A stretch of DNA of 64,000 bases from Altererythrobacter lutimaris (GCF_013371495.1 NZ_JABWTA010000001.1:2764693-2828692), one strand, 5' to 3'; counted from the first letter of the stretch, positions 47,562-57,110 are shown. Numbers and translations: made by a program. The notes: generated from the letters alone by a model not told the origin.

Positions 47562-48895
47562 CAGCGCGCGACGCCCATGTCGCCAGAGCTGAAGCTGTCA
47601 CCACTGGTGACCGGGCCTTTGCCGTCGCGGAGCGCGTTAGCAGATGGTCCTTGGTTCGGCGCGTGCTTGGCAAATTCCATCCGGGCGATGGAACGGGCAT
47701 GCACTTCGTCAGGACCATCAGCCAAGCGCAGCGTACGCTGGCCTGCATAGGCTGCAGCGAGGCCATAGTCTTCTGACACACCGCCGCCGCCATGCGCCTG
47801 GATCGCATCGTCGATGATCCGCAGCGCCATGTTCGGCGCCTGGACCTTGATCATGGCGATTTCCTGCTTGGCCGACTTGTTGCCGACCTTGTCCATCATG
47901 TCGGCGGCCTTCAGGCAGAGCAGGCGGGTCATGTCGATATCAATGCGGGCACGCGCAACGCGTTCTTCCCAGACCGAGTGCTTGTAGATCGGCTTGCCAA
48001 ACGCTTCGCGCTCTTGCAGGCGGCGGCACATCTTGGCGAGTGCTTCTTCCGCTGCGCCGATAGTGCGCATGCAGTGGTGGATACGGCCCGGGCCCAATCG
48101 CCCTTGTGCGATCTCGAACCCGCGCCCTTCGCCAAGCAGGATACTCGAAGCCGGTACACGCACGTCCTTGAGCTCGATCTCCATATGGCCGTGCGGTGCA
48201 TCGTCGTACCCGAACACCGGCAGGTGGCGTAGGATGTTCACGCCCGGCGCATCTAGCGGCATGAGGATCATGGATTGCTGCGCGTGACGCTTGGCTTCAA
48301 AGTCAGTCTTGCCCATGACAATCGCGACCTTGCAGCGCGGATCGCCCGCACCCGATGACCACCATTTGCGGCCGTTGATGACATATTCATCGCCATCGCG
48401 TTCGATGCGGGTCTCAATATTGGTTGCATCGGAGGAGGCCGTGAATGGCTCTGTCATAAGGAAGGCCGAGCGGATCTCGCCGTTCATAAGCGGCTGGAGG
48501 TACTGCTCCTTCTGCTCACGCGTACCATAGCGGTGGAACACTTCCATATTGCCGGTGTCAGGCGCTGAGCAGTTGAAGACTTCGCTCGCCCAGCCAATCC
48601 GGCCCATTTCTTCAGCGCACATTGCATATTCGAGATTGGTGAGGCCGGGGCCTTCGAACTCAAACGTGTCGTCGACATGGTGGTGGCTGTCATTGCGCGG
48701 CGGCATGAACAGATTCCAGATACCCGCTTCCTTGGCGAGCTTCTTCTTGTCTTCGATGATCTGGATCACTTTCCAGCGGTCACCTTCGGCATCCTGTTGT
48801 TTGTAGGTGTCCATGTTGGGACGGACATGCGCTTCAATGAAGTCACGCACCCGGTCGCGCCAATAGGTTTGCCGTTCGGTGGGTTCGAAATCCAT
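47561..48895 (-). CDS. Acyl-CoA dehydrogenase
   Basis: A 444-residue FAD enzyme that oxidises an acyl-CoA to the 2,3-enoyl-CoA. The N-terminal helical domain, the [16 protein letters not shown] middle strand and the [32 protein letters not shown]-terminal flavin region are present. It resembles the ACAD10/11 branch, in keeping with the linked phosphotransferase. It is coupled to the alcohol dehydrogenase gene downstream. Confidence 0.93.
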   Translation of the reverse strand: MDFEPTERQTYWRDRVRDFIEAHVRPNMDTYKQQDAEGDRWKVIQIIEDKKKLAKEAGIWNLFMPPRNDSHHHVDDTFEFEGPGLTNLEYAMCAEEMGRIGWASEVFNCSAPDTGNMEVFHRYGTREQKEQYLQPLMNGEIRSAFLMTEPFTASSDATNIETRIERDGDEYVINGRKWWSSGAGDPRCKVAIVMGKTDFEAKRHAQQSMILMPLDAPGVNILRHLPVFGYDDAPHGHMEIELKDVRVPASSILLGEGRGFEIAQGRLGPGRIHHCMRTIGAAEEALAKMCRRLQEREAFGKPIYKHSVWEERVARARIDIDMTRLLCLKAADMMDKVGNKSAKQEIAMIKVQAPNMALRIIDDAIQAHGGGGVSEDYGLAAAYAGQRTLRLADGPDEVHARSIARMEFAKHAPNQGPSANALRDGKGPVTSGDSFSSGDMGVAR

Positions 48896-48986
48896 GGGGG
48901 TGTTCCTCTCTAGTCCTTAAATGCAATCGAATCTGTTGAATATGACCGTGGCAGTTAGCCGCCTTCGGGCCAAGTGTTGATTTGTG

Positions 48987-50450
48987 TCAGGTCGCACCTG
49001 AAGCGCGCTGAGCTTCCAATAATGCCTCAGCGCGGGCAGCGAGCCGCGCCTCGTGGTCTTCCCGGCTAATAGGGAAGCGCCCCAACCAGAACGCCGCAAG
49101 CAATGCGAGCACGGTTGTGGCGATGGCAAAGCTGACGATCATCGTGCTCAGCACTTCAAATGGGACAGTTGTGGGATTTGCTCCTTGTTCCAGCTGAGAA
49201 ATGGCGATGATCTGTCCGGTCAGCGCTGCGCCAAGACCCGTTGCGCATTTCTGCACCAGCCAGTTGCCGGAATAGAACGAGCCTTCGGCGCGCCTGCCAG
49301 TGCGATCCTCGAACGCTTCGACAATTTCAGCAATCATGGAAGACGCGCTGATCATGATGATCACACCGAACATGTTCGCAAAGATCGTGAATGCAAAATA
49401 CAGCAAGGTTGAACTGAACGTGCCCGCCGCTGGCCAGATGTCGGCCAGATAAAGCATGTAAGGCGCAAGGCCGAGTACCAAAGCGATAACCGCGCTGACT
49501 GAAGCGCTTTTCGGCTTGCCAAATTTGCGATGCATCGGCCCGACCAACATGAACATGCCCACCACCGAGATGCCAAGCACGAAGGGATAGGCGGTCAGCC
49601 CGTTGAGCCATGCGGGCGCCCATTCAAAGGACACGCGGTCCAATTGCCACACGAAGATATTGAGGTAGTTGGAAATAGAGAACGTCATCCCTTGGCTGAC
49701 ATAGGCGGCGAGACCTCCCGCTGCGAAGATGAGGAAGGCGCGCTCGCTGAACGCTTCCTTGATCTCGGCAAAAGCGTCTCTCAAACTGAAGGGTGCAGGC
49801 TTCTTCTCAGGCAAATGCGCGACAATTGAGTGTTGCCCGAATGCAGAACCCAGCACCGCAACCGCCATCAGGATCGCGCCAAACAAACCATAGGCTGGAT
49901 AGCCTTCCTGCTGCAGCAATCCGTTCTCGCCCGGCATAAATACGGTGTAGGCCAGAACCATCATCAGGATGCCGCCCATCCAGCCTGACAAATAGCGATA
50001 GCGGAACAATGCGGTCCGCTCGTTATAATCAGAAGTCAGTTCGGGCACGAGGCTCGTGGAAGGCACTTCGCAAGCGGACAGCAGCAAGCGAACTGCAACC
50101 ATCATCCCCAGTAGTCCGAGAGCGCTCGGTGCTTCACCCCCGGGCGGTGACCACAGCAATATCCAGAAGAACGCTAGGGGGACGGGCGCTGCGTAGAGCC
50201 ATGGCAATCGTCTGCCCCATCGTGTGTAGGTACGGTCAGAAAGGTAGCCGATGATAGGATCGACGAAAGCGTCGATCAGCAAAGCTCCCAGCAGGATCAG
50301 ACCGACTAGCCCTGCGTCCATTCCAAGAACTTGGCTGTAATAGAACAGCAGGAAAAACAGGAACCCGCCATCCTTGACTCCGAAGGCAACTGCGCCGAAC
50401 CCATGGATGAGCTTCAGGCGCATAGGCAAAGGCCCGGAGACAAAGCTCAC
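48987..50450 (-). CDS. GPH-family cation symporter
   Basis: A 487-residue inner-membrane protein with about 12 membrane segments. The pattern FVDPIIGYLSDRTYTRWGRRLPWLY is typical of glycoside-pentoside-hexuronide:cation symporters. Members carry sugars, but relatives in catabolic clusters may carry other compounds. The start is GTG 50450 or ATG 50423; neither has a clear ribosome site. It is divergent from a pair of acyl-CoA dehydrogenase genes. Confidence 0.85.
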   Translation of the reverse strand: MSFVSGPLPMRLKLIHGFGAVAFGVKDGGFLFFLLFYYSQVLGMDAGLVGLILLGALLIDAFVDPIIGYLSDRTYTRWGRRLPWLYAAPVPLAFFWILLWSPPGGEAPSALGLLGMMVAVRLLLSACEVPSTSLVPELTSDYNERTALFRYRYLSGWMGGILMMVLAYTVFMPGENGLLQQEGYPAYGLFGAILMAVAVLGSAFGQHSIVAHLPEKKPAPFSLRDAFAEIKEAFSERAFLIFAAGGLAAYVSQGMTFSISNYLNIFVWQLDRVSFEWAPAWLNGLTAYPFVLGISVVGMFMLVGPMHRKFGKPKSASVSAVIALVLGLAPYMLYLADIWPAAGTFSSTLLYFAFTIFANMFGVIIMISASSMIAEIVEAFEDRTGRRAEGSFYSGNWLVQKCATGLGAALTGQIIAISQLEQGANPTTVPFEVLSTMIVSFAIATTVLALLAAFWLGRFPISREDHEARLAARAEALLEAQRASGAT

Positions 50451-50630
50451 TTGGCGGCACCACTTAGGGCCGGTTTCGGCGCTATTGTCATCTCGAATTC
50501 CTCTCCGAAGATTCGCATTTCATTTTGCCACCAGCCTAGGGGAAGTGCGCTGTGCGTCAACGCTCAGCTCAATGACGCTACGGCATGGCGGAAGTCGCAC
50601 GAGGCCCTTGCAGGGAGCTTCAAAATTCCG

Positions 50631-50647
50631 ATAACGTAAACGTCAAG
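50631..50647. promoter_or_regulatory. LiuR-like palindrome before acyl-CoA dehydrogenases
   Basis: ATAACGTAAACGTCAAG contains two ACGT cores 6 bp apart in a near palindrome, similar in form to the MerR-type LiuR sites that control branched-chain acyl-CoA catabolism. It is 29 bp before the ATG of the first dehydrogenase. No MerR or TetR gene is adjacent, so a distant regulator would be needed. Confidence 0.4.
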
Positions 50648-50675
50648 TCTGGAGACAATGAGAGGAGTTCCCCCG

Positions 50676-51866
50676 ATGTCAGAAACAGCTGAACTGGCCG
50701 CCTTCCGCGAAGAAACGCGAAGCTGGCTCGAAGCCAATTGCCCCCCTGAAATGCGCAAACCCGTCCGCGACGAGGCAGACGTCTATTGGGGAGGTCGCCG
50801 CGCGACGTTCAAGAATGATGCGCAAAAGGCATGGTTCGAAGCAGCCGTGGAGAAGGGGTATACCGTTCCTGACTGGCCGAAGGATTATGGCGGAGCAGGT
50901 TTGAGCCCGGCAGAAGCCAAAATCCTGCGTCAGGAAATGGCAGCTATCGGCGCGCGCCCCCCGCTTTCCAGCTTCGGTATCTGGATGCTTGGCCCGGCGC
51001 TGCTGCATTTCGGCACGGAAGGCCAGAAGAAGCATTTTCTGAACCAGATTGCGCGCGGTGAGATTCGCTGGTGCCAGGGCTATTCGGAGCCAGGCAGCGG
51101 CTCTGACCTGGTTTCCATGCAGACATTCGGGGAAGACAAAGGCGACAATTGGGTCGTCAACGGTCAAAAGATCTGGACGTCGTACGCTGACGAAGCCGAC
51201 TGGATTTTCTGCCTTGTCCGCACTGACAAGGAGAACAAGTATCAAGGCATCACCTTCATGCTGTTCGACATGGAGAGCGATGGGGTCACGACCAAGCCGA
51301 TCAAGCTGATCAGCGGCAACTCGCCATTCTGCGAGACTTTCTTTGACGATGTGTCGGTTCCGAAAAGCTATGGCGAAGGTATTCCCGCCTATGTCGGCGA
51401 AATCAACCGTGGCTGGGATGTGGCAAAATATCTGCTCGGCCATGAGCGCGAGATGATTTCCGGCGCTGGCGGTGGCGGTTACACGTCTGCGATTGGCGCT
51501 GCCATGAAGCGCCAGAACGGAGAGCTGGACCCAGTCCTTCGCGCTGACCTTGCAATGTTCGACGTCGATGCGCTGGCCTATGCCTGCATGGGCGAGAAAT
51601 TCCTCGATGAAGTCAAAGTCGGCAAGGCCCACCCGGCTCAGCCAAACATGATGAAATATGCCGGCACTGAGCTGAACAAGCGCCGCCACGAACTCATGAT
51701 GACGGCTGGCGGCAGCCGTGCGCTTGAATGGGAAAGCGAAGAAACCGGCGGCGGCAAGGCTGCCCGCAATTGGCTTCGCACCAAGGCAAACTCAATCGAA
51801 GGCGGCACCAGCGAAGTCATGCTGAACGTCATTTCCAAACGCATTCTTGAGCTTCCGGGAGCCTGA
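50676..51866 (+). CDS. Acyl-CoA dehydrogenase, first of a pair
   Basis: A 396-residue FAD-dependent dehydrogenase. YSEPGSGSDLVS in the middle domain and the GGTSEVMLNVISKRIL C-terminal flavin motif are intact. Start 50676 is supported by AGAGGAG 8 bp upstream; the longer frame opens at 50658. It is followed 4 bp later by another dehydrogenase gene of the same length class, so the two products probably form a heteromer, as in steroid or side-chain degradation. Confidence 0.92.
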   Translation: MSETAELAAFREETRSWLEANCPPEMRKPVRDEADVYWGGRRATFKNDAQKAWFEAAVEKGYTVPDWPKDYGGAGLSPAEAKILRQEMAAIGARPPLSSFGIWMLGPALLHFGTEGQKKHFLNQIARGEIRWCQGYSEPGSGSDLVSMQTFGEDKGDNWVVNGQKIWTSYADEADWIFCLVRTDKENKYQGITFMLFDMESDGVTTKPIKLISGNSPFCETFFDDVSVPKSYGEGIPAYVGEINRGWDVAKYLLGHEREMISGAGGGGYTSAIGAAMKRQNGELDPVLRADLAMFDVDALAYACMGEKFLDEVKVGKAHPAQPNMMKYAGTELNKRRHELMMTAGGSRALEWESEETGGGKAARNWLRTKANSIEGGTSEVMLNVISKRILELPGA

Positions 51867-51869
51867 TCC

Positions 51870-53024
51870 ATGCCACTTTACCACAATGAAGATCAGGCCA
51901 TGCTCGCTGACAGCGCGAGCCAGTTCATGGCTGACGAAGGCGCGATCGCGAAGCAGCTGCGCCATTACCGCGACGGCAATTGCCCGGACGGTTTTGGTCA
52001 CAAGCTGTGGCACCAGTTTGCCGAAATGGGCTTCACCGGCATCCTCGTCGCTGAAGAAGATGGCGGGCTTGGGATGGGCCATGTCGAAGCCGGCATCGTG
52101 CTTGAAGAGATCGGTCGCAACCTGTCTCCTTCGCCATTCCTTGTCAGTTCGGTTGTTGCAGCGACCGCGCTTGATGGCGCCAGCAGTGAGTTGAAACAGC
52201 GCTATCTGCCGGGGCTCGTGTCCGGCGAAGCGGTGTTCTCCGTTGCAATCGATGAAGGCAATAAACACCGCCCTGAAAACATTGCTTGCAAGGCCGAGAA
52301 GTCCGGCAACGGCTTCAAGCTTTCCGGCAAGAAGTCCTTCGCAATCCAGGCTGTTGCAGCCGACATGATTATCGTCGCCGCGCGAACATCAGGCGCGGAC
52401 AATGACCGCGACGGGATCACGCTGTTTGCAGTGCCGAAAGATGCTGCAAACATGACGCAAGACCCGGTTCGTTTGGTCGACAGCTCGATGGCCTCACACA
52501 TCACGTTCGACGGGGTCGAGCTTGATGGAGATGCGGTGATTGGCGAAGTCGATGGGGGCCGCGCACTGCTCGACAACATGCTTGCAGCGGGCCGGATTGG
52601 CTCAGCAGCTGAAGGCGTAGGCGTCGCCCGCGGCGCGATGGATATGACCGTCGATTACCTGAAGCAGCGCAAGCAGTTCGGCAAGCTGATCGGCGAGTTC
52701 CAGGCGCTTCAGCACCGCGCGGCGCATCTTTACTCCGAAGTCGAGATTGCACGTGCGGTTACGATCAAGGCACAGCAATTGCTCGACGCCAACCGCGGTG
52801 ATGAACTTAGCCCCAAGGCTGACCTTATGGCGAGTGTTGCCAAGGCCAAGGTCGCGAAAGCAGCAGGCCTGGCGGTCAAGGAAGGCGTGCAGATGCATGG
52901 CGGGATCGGCATGACCGATGAATATGACATCGGCCTCTACATGAAGCGCGATCGTGCGCTCGCAGAGTTTATGGGCGATGCCTATTACCATGCGGGCCGT
53001 GTGGCCGAGCTGAGCGGTTACTAA
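51870..53024 (+). CDS. Acyl-CoA dehydrogenase, second of a pair
   Basis: A 384-residue protein of the acyl-CoA dehydrogenase family. The N-terminal and middle domains fit, but the C-terminal GGTSE motif of its partner is replaced by GGIGMTDEYDIGLYMKRDRA. Such subunits usually give half of the FAD pockets in alpha2beta2 enzymes that act on bulky acyl-CoAs. It starts 4 bp after the first dehydrogenase and is followed by an SDR gene. Confidence 0.9.
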   Translation: MPLYHNEDQAMLADSASQFMADEGAIAKQLRHYRDGNCPDGFGHKLWHQFAEMGFTGILVAEEDGGLGMGHVEAGIVLEEIGRNLSPSPFLVSSVVAATALDGASSELKQRYLPGLVSGEAVFSVAIDEGNKHRPENIACKAEKSGNGFKLSGKKSFAIQAVAADMIIVAARTSGADNDRDGITLFAVPKDAANMTQDPVRLVDSSMASHITFDGVELDGDAVIGEVDGGRALLDNMLAAGRIGSAAEGVGVARGAMDMTVDYLKQRKQFGKLIGEFQALQHRAAHLYSEVEIARAVTIKAQQLLDANRGDELSPKADLMASVAKAKVAKAAGLAVKEGVQMHGGIGMTDEYDIGLYMKRDRALAEFMGDAYYHAGRVAELSGY

Positions 53025-53032
53025 AGGTTCAA

Positions 53033-53090
53033 CGGGCTGGCTGAGCCAGCCCGCAAGGCCGACCGGCCGCCGGCCGTTAGGCCGCCCCCT
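53033..53090 (+). repeat. GC-rich hairpins in the acyl-CoA dehydrogenase / SDR spacer
   Basis: CGGGCTGGCT (53033-53042) and AGCCAGCCCG (53044-53053) are perfect 10-bp arms. Right after, CGGCCG occurs twice (53064 and 53071) between GGCC boxes. There is no T-tract. The block lies in the 124-bp spacer before the SDR start and could pause the polymerase, protect RNA, or be a REP-type element. Confidence 0.7.
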
Positions 53091-53148
53091 CGGAGGCATC
53101 GGCCGAAAGAATTTCGTGCCGATAAGCCGCGAGAGAAAGGATATTATC

Positions 53149-53958
53149 ATGATGAAACTGGAAGAACTGTTCGGTCTCCAAGGCCGCATCGCGCTCGTAA
53201 CCGGCGGTAGCCGCGGCATTGGCAAGATGATCGTCGAAGGCTTGCTCGAAGCAGGTTGCGCTCGGGTCTATATCAGCGCGCGCAAGGTCCATGAGATCGA
53301 GGAAACTTGCAACGAGCTTGGCGACAAGGTCATCGGCATTCCTGCTGACCTCAGCCAGATGGACGGCATTCAGCGTCTCGCGGATGAGCTGGCGAGCCGC
53401 GAAGACAAGCTTGACTTGCTCGTCAACAATGCGGGTGCCGCATGGGGTGAGCCGTTCGACAAGTTCACCGAAGCCGGCTGGGACCGGACGATGGATTTGA
53501 ACGTCAAGACGCCGTTCTTCCTGACGCAGAAGCTCGCCCCACTGTTGAGAGCGGCGGCTTCGCCCGAGCGTCCGGCCAAGGTCCTGATGATCGCATCGAT
53601 CGATGGGATGAAGTCGAACCCTTGGCCGACTTACCCCTATCAGGCATCCAAAGCTGGTCTGATCCACCTGACGCGCCGGATGGCGGCAGAGCTCGTTGGC
53701 GACAATATCATCGTCAATGGCATTGGTCCGGGCGCCTTTCCTTCAGCCATGAACCGCGCAGCACGCGACAATGAGGAAATGGTCAAGAAAGGTATCCCTT
53801 CCAAGCGCGTCGGCGTGACAGAGGACATGGCCGCTGGTGCAATCTATTTGCTCAGCCGGGCTGGCGACTATGTGGTCGGAACGACAATCCCGATCGATGG
53901 CGGTGTTGTGAATGCCAATATCGGCGCGGGCAATTTCGTCGATCCCTCGGGCGGCTGA
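53149..53958 (+). CDS. Short-chain dehydrogenase/reductase
   Basis: A 269-residue NAD(P)-dependent oxidoreductase. The Rossmann loop TGGSRGIG, the NNAG motif (LLVNNAGAAWG), the catalytic serine in IASIDG and YPYQASKA tyrosine/lysine are present. The start at 53149 follows AAGGA by 7 bp. It probably oxidises a hydroxyacyl-CoA from the dehydrogenases upstream. Confidence 0.93.
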   Translation: MMKLEELFGLQGRIALVTGGSRGIGKMIVEGLLEAGCARVYISARKVHEIEETCNELGDKVIGIPADLSQMDGIQRLADELASREDKLDLLVNNAGAAWGEPFDKFTEAGWDRTMDLNVKTPFFLTQKLAPLLRAAASPERPAKVLMIASIDGMKSNPWPTYPYQASKAGLIHLTRRMAAELVGDNIIVNGIGPGAFPSAMNRAARDNEEMVKKGIPSKRVGVTEDMAAGAIYLLSRAGDYVVGTTIPIDGGVVNANIGAGNFVDPSGG

Positions 53959-53965
53959 TCTCATT

Positions 53966-53992
53966 AGTGTGCTCTCGCAAGAGCGGCACACT
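53966..53992 (+). terminator. Possible terminator of the SDR transcript
   Basis: AGTGTG and CACACT pair, continued by CTCT with AGAG around CGCA, with a three-base bulge. The T content after it is low (TCAATTG), so this is a moderate candidate. It sits 8 bp past the SDR stop. Confidence 0.45.
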
Positions 53993-54081
53993 TCAATTGA
54001 CGCTTCATCAGGCTCATTTTTGTGGGCCGCACCAGGCGGACAAGCCAACTCGCTTGGTCAAGAAAGCTGTGCGCTTTCTGC

Positions 54082-55317
54082 TCAGCCAAATGGCACGAAG
54101 CTAACTCCTGTTATCGCCAGGCCTCTTTCAGTCTTATCGTTCGAATTCTTGTTCACTTCAGCAAAGGACATGAGCGTCTCGACCTCGAAGCGCAGCTCCA
54201 TCTCGCCCGCGGACGATTTAGGCACTTCAAAGGTGTACAGTATTCCTTCCCGGTACTTGAACTGGACCGGCTTCAAATCCACTTGTTTGTCGTCGAGGAA
54301 GACTTTCAGGACACTTTGCTGTTGATCGTGCACAAAACGATGGAGCGATATGAAGCCAGCCATCCGGCCAGAATAGTTTCTCTCAATTGTCAGGCTTGAT
54401 GTGTTGGCGATGCTCCATCTGTGCCGTACTTTCGTCCGCTGAAGGTCGCTCCAACCATGGCCTGAAAACGGTTCGTCGACATTCCAACGCATGAATCCTG
54501 ATTGGTTGATCGCGAGCGGGTTTAGCTTGGGCTTGGCCTTGATAGTCTGGCTGGCAATTCTCTCCTGAGCGTAGGCATATAGCTCCATATCAAGGGAATT
54601 CAGGTTCTTGATGGTGTCGATCAGTTCATCGCTCATTTCAGTTTCGCCCGCATAGGAGCGATTCTTGCCAAGCACTGTCGGCGTGCTGGGAAGACCGAAA
54701 TGTGCGGCAAGGCTTTCAACAAATGTATCCAGATCCTCAGTCACGCCGATCACTGAGCAGCGATCGAGAAATTGCTTGGCAAGCTGTAGGTGCTGCTTGT
54801 CAGGCGTCGCGTCGACCTTAAAGTCCAGGCCGCATCCGTAATTGCGGGTTTGATAGTTTGCTGTGAAGAAGCGGCATTTGGGGGAATGCACGAATTGTTC
54901 GAATGTGAGCTCTTCATTCCGGACAAACTTGTGAGCTGGCGCTATTTCCGGCGCACGCATGAGATGCCAATAATGCGAGCGGACTCTGGCTACCGGGTGC
55001 CTTAAGAGGCCAATAATCTCATAACCATTTTGCGGTCCGAAAACGTCGGTAATCGCGTGAAAGAAGTGACCGCGAACAAACCGGACCATTTGTAGCCGGT
55101 CGAACGTGACGTCATTCAGTTCAGCCCAGGTCGACGCTTCATAGAGCACTTGCTCTTCGTGAAAAAAATCATGCAAATAGTTCGCGACCGTAGTCCCTCC
55201 GGTCTTCATGATGTGCGGGAACACAATCTTGGGCGGCGTGAAAGATTCCATGGGTTGGGGAGCCTTGTTTGATTTCGGGCTTAGGGCAGCTTTGAAGCGT
55301 TCAACGAGCTTAGCCAT
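54082..55317 (-). CDS. Sulfotransferase family protein
   Basis: A 411-residue protein. The PAPS-binding 5'-phosphosulfate loop is in HIMKTGGTTVANYL and the 3'-phosphate site in LRHPVARVRSHYWH, so the N-terminal half (about residues 30-260) is a sulfotransferase fold. The C-terminal 130 residues are of unknown fold. It may sulfate a sugar or a polysaccharide. Codon use looks more AT-rich than in its neighbours, and the gene has no functional partner nearby, hinting at transfer. Confidence 0.83.
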   Translation of the reverse strand: MAKLVERFKAALSPKSNKAPQPMESFTPPKIVFPHIMKTGGTTVANYLHDFFHEEQVLYEASTWAELNDVTFDRLQMVRFVRGHFFHAITDVFGPQNGYEIIGLLRHPVARVRSHYWHLMRAPEIAPAHKFVRNEELTFEQFVHSPKCRFFTANYQTRNYGCGLDFKVDATPDKQHLQLAKQFLDRCSVIGVTEDLDTFVESLAAHFGLPSTPTVLGKNRSYAGETEMSDELIDTIKNLNSLDMELYAYAQERIASQTIKAKPKLNPLAINQSGFMRWNVDEPFSGHGWSDLQRTKVRHRWSIANTSSLTIERNYSGRMAGFISLHRFVHDQQQSVLKVFLDDKQVDLKPVQFKYREGILYTFEVPKSSAGEMELRFEVETLMSFAEVNKNSNDKTERGLAITGVSFVPFG

Positions 55318-55373
55318 CGTTTATTCAACCATTTCCGTTCAACCAGGGGATGGGTGGCTTCCTGGTTCTTGGC

Positions 55374-56009
55374 CTATTCCATCAGTTCCCGCACAAACGG
55401 AATCAGGCCGGTCTGACGCTGGCGGCGCATGCGTTCAGCGGCAAGAATTTCGCGAACCTTTTCAAAACACGCGTCGAGATCATTGTTAATCACGACATAT
55501 TCGTATTCCGCCCAGTGGCTGATCTCCGCCTTGGCACGCTCCATCCGGCTATCAATCACGTCGGGACTATCTGAAGCACGGGACTCTAGCCGCCTACGCA
55601 GCTCCTCAATGCTCGGCGGCAGGATGAAGACGGTGACGACGTCCTGATCATCCTTTTGTTTGAGCTGCTGTGTGCCTTGCCAGTCGATGTCGAACAGGAA
55701 ATCCTGTCCGTCTTTCAAGGCTTTGCGGATCACGCCCTTCGGCGTGCCATAGCGGTGCCCGAAGACATGCGCCCATTCGTAAAAGTCGTCTTCCTCGACC
55801 ATGCGATCGAATTCGGCATCTGAGACGAAGTAATAGTCTTCGCCATCCACTTCATTCGGACGAGGCGGACGAGTGGTCGCAGAGATGGAAAGCTTTATGT
55901 CCTCTTCCCGCTCCAGCAGCATGCGCGATATCGTTGTCTTGCCGGCGCCTGAAGGCGAAGACAGAATGAAGAGCAATCCGCGGCGGTGAAGCGTATCTTG
56001 GTCAGCCAT
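55374..56009 (-). CDS. gmk: Guanylate kinase
   Basis: A 211-residue enzyme that phosphorylates GMP to GDP. The P-loop SSPSGAGKTTI is at the N-terminus, the GMP-binding part has ISATTRPPRPNEVDGEDYYFV, and a DIDWQGTQQL loop follows. It is 57 bp ahead of the sulfotransferase and follows two small genes on the same strand. Confidence 0.96.
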   Translation of the reverse strand: MADQDTLHRRGLLFILSSPSGAGKTTISRMLLEREEDIKLSISATTRPPRPNEVDGEDYYFVSDAEFDRMVEEDDFYEWAHVFGHRYGTPKGVIRKALKDGQDFLFDIDWQGTQQLKQKDDQDVVTVFILPPSIEELRRRLESRASDSPDVIDSRMERAKAEISHWAEYEYVVINNDLDACFEKVREILAAERMRRQRQTGLIPFVRELME

Positions 56010-56065
56010 GTGCGCTGTTGGCGCAAAGCGGGTCTGATAATCAAGGGGGAGCGCTGAACTCGGCG

Positions 56066-56479
56066 TTATTTTTCCTCGTCAAGCAAAGCGGCCCTGTGCC
56101 GCTCGCCAACCCGTTCTTCTATGCGCTGGGCCTGCTTCTTCGTCGCGCGCGTCTTTTTGCGATCTAGCGCCGATTTGGCCAGTAATGCACCGCCGACAAA
56201 CACAGCGCCGGGTAAAGACCGCGATGCGATCTTGCTCGCGCCATAAAGCAAAAGCGTTTTGCCTATCGACCCCCGGCTGACCAATTGGTCAGCGCGATCG
56301 CGGTCAAACCGTTTGCGCGCCAAGGTCTTTTTCGCTGCTTCACGCGCAACACCGCTGATCGAACGGATTACGACGTCGGCAATCATCAGATTGGTCGCTG
56401 GATCGGTGCTAGGACCTGGAATTGTCTCAGGTTTTTTCAGAGGCTTGTCGCCTGCTTCTTGCGAGGCCTTATCCGGCAT
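56066..56479 (-). CDS. Conserved hypothetical protein
   Basis: A 137-residue protein that I do not recognise. It has a Pro-rich disordered N-terminus (about 30 residues), a helical middle with a short weakly hydrophobic GAVFVGGALLAKSA stretch that may associate with the membrane, and a basic, Arg/Lys-rich C-terminus. It starts 5 bp after sspB, so the two are cotranscribed. Confidence 0.65.
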   Translation of the reverse strand: MPDKASQEAGDKPLKKPETIPGPSTDPATNLMIADVVIRSISGVAREAAKKTLARKRFDRDRADQLVSRGSIGKTLLLYGASKIASRSLPGAVFVGGALLAKSALDRKKTRATKKQAQRIEERVGERHRAALLDEEK

Positions 56480-56484
56480 GGAAC

Positions 56485-56985
56485 TTACTTCTTGCGCCCA
56501 AAGTCCACAGTTACGACATTTGAGCCGTCATCTGCGCCTTTTGGCGCATCGCCAACGCTTTCTGAGCCGTCATTTTCCGCATCATCGTGCGTTTCCGGAG
56601 CCATGTCCGGCACAGTCGCTTGAAATTGCAAGCCAAAATCTACCGCTGGATCGACAAACGCGGTGATCGCAGCGAAAGGAACGTCCAGCTTTGCAGGCAC
56701 TTGGTTGAAGCTGAGGCCCACTCCAAAGCCATCCTCGCGCACTTCCAGATCCCAGAACTTGTTCTGCAGGACGATCGTCATTTCGTCCGGGAAGCGTTCC
56801 CGCAGGTGCGGCGGAATGGAAACACCGGCCGCGCCTGTCTTGAAAGTGATGTAAAAGTGATGATTTCCAGGCAGTTCGCTCCCGCCTTGCTCGATCTCAC
56901 CGAGCACACGGCCGACCACGGCGCGCAGGGCTTCCTGCACGATTTCATCGTATGGGATCAGGCTATCTGGCGCATCTTCGCTCAT
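56485..56985 (-). CDS. sspB: ClpXP protease adaptor SspB
   Basis: A 166-residue alphaproteobacterial SspB-type adaptor that delivers ssrA-tagged proteins to ClpXP. The fold region has FYITFKTGAAGVSIPPHL and LQNKFWDLEVREDGFGVGLSF; an acidic linker follows, and the C-terminal VVTVDFGRKK is the ClpX-binding tail. It is divergent from hisB across 125 bp. Confidence 0.92.
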   Translation of the reverse strand: MSEDAPDSLIPYDEIVQEALRAVVGRVLGEIEQGGSELPGNHHFYITFKTGAAGVSIPPHLRERFPDEMTIVLQNKFWDLEVREDGFGVGLSFNQVPAKLDVPFAAITAFVDPAVDFGLQFQATVPDMAPETHDDAENDGSESVGDAPKGADDGSNVVTVDFGRKK

Positions 56986-57072
56986 AACGCCTCATAGGTG
57001 GCTACGGCAGCGGCGCGGGTCAAGCGATTATCCGCCGTAAACCGAGGATTGCGCGCGAATAGCGCAGAATGC

Positions 57073-57100
57073 TTGCACGCCGCCGCGCAGCATCTATAGC
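57073..57100 (+). promoter_or_regulatory. Candidate promoter of the histidine operon
   Basis: TTGCAC (57073-57078) and TATAGC (57095-57100) are 16 bp apart. The start of transcription would be only a few bases before the hisB ATG, so the leader is very short. This is a moderate match. Confidence 0.35.
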
Positions 57101-57110
57101 GCAACGCATT

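Noticed and set aside
50679..51689. A 336-residue minus-strand frame
   Set aside because: It lies entirely opposite an acyl-CoA dehydrogenase with all family motifs.
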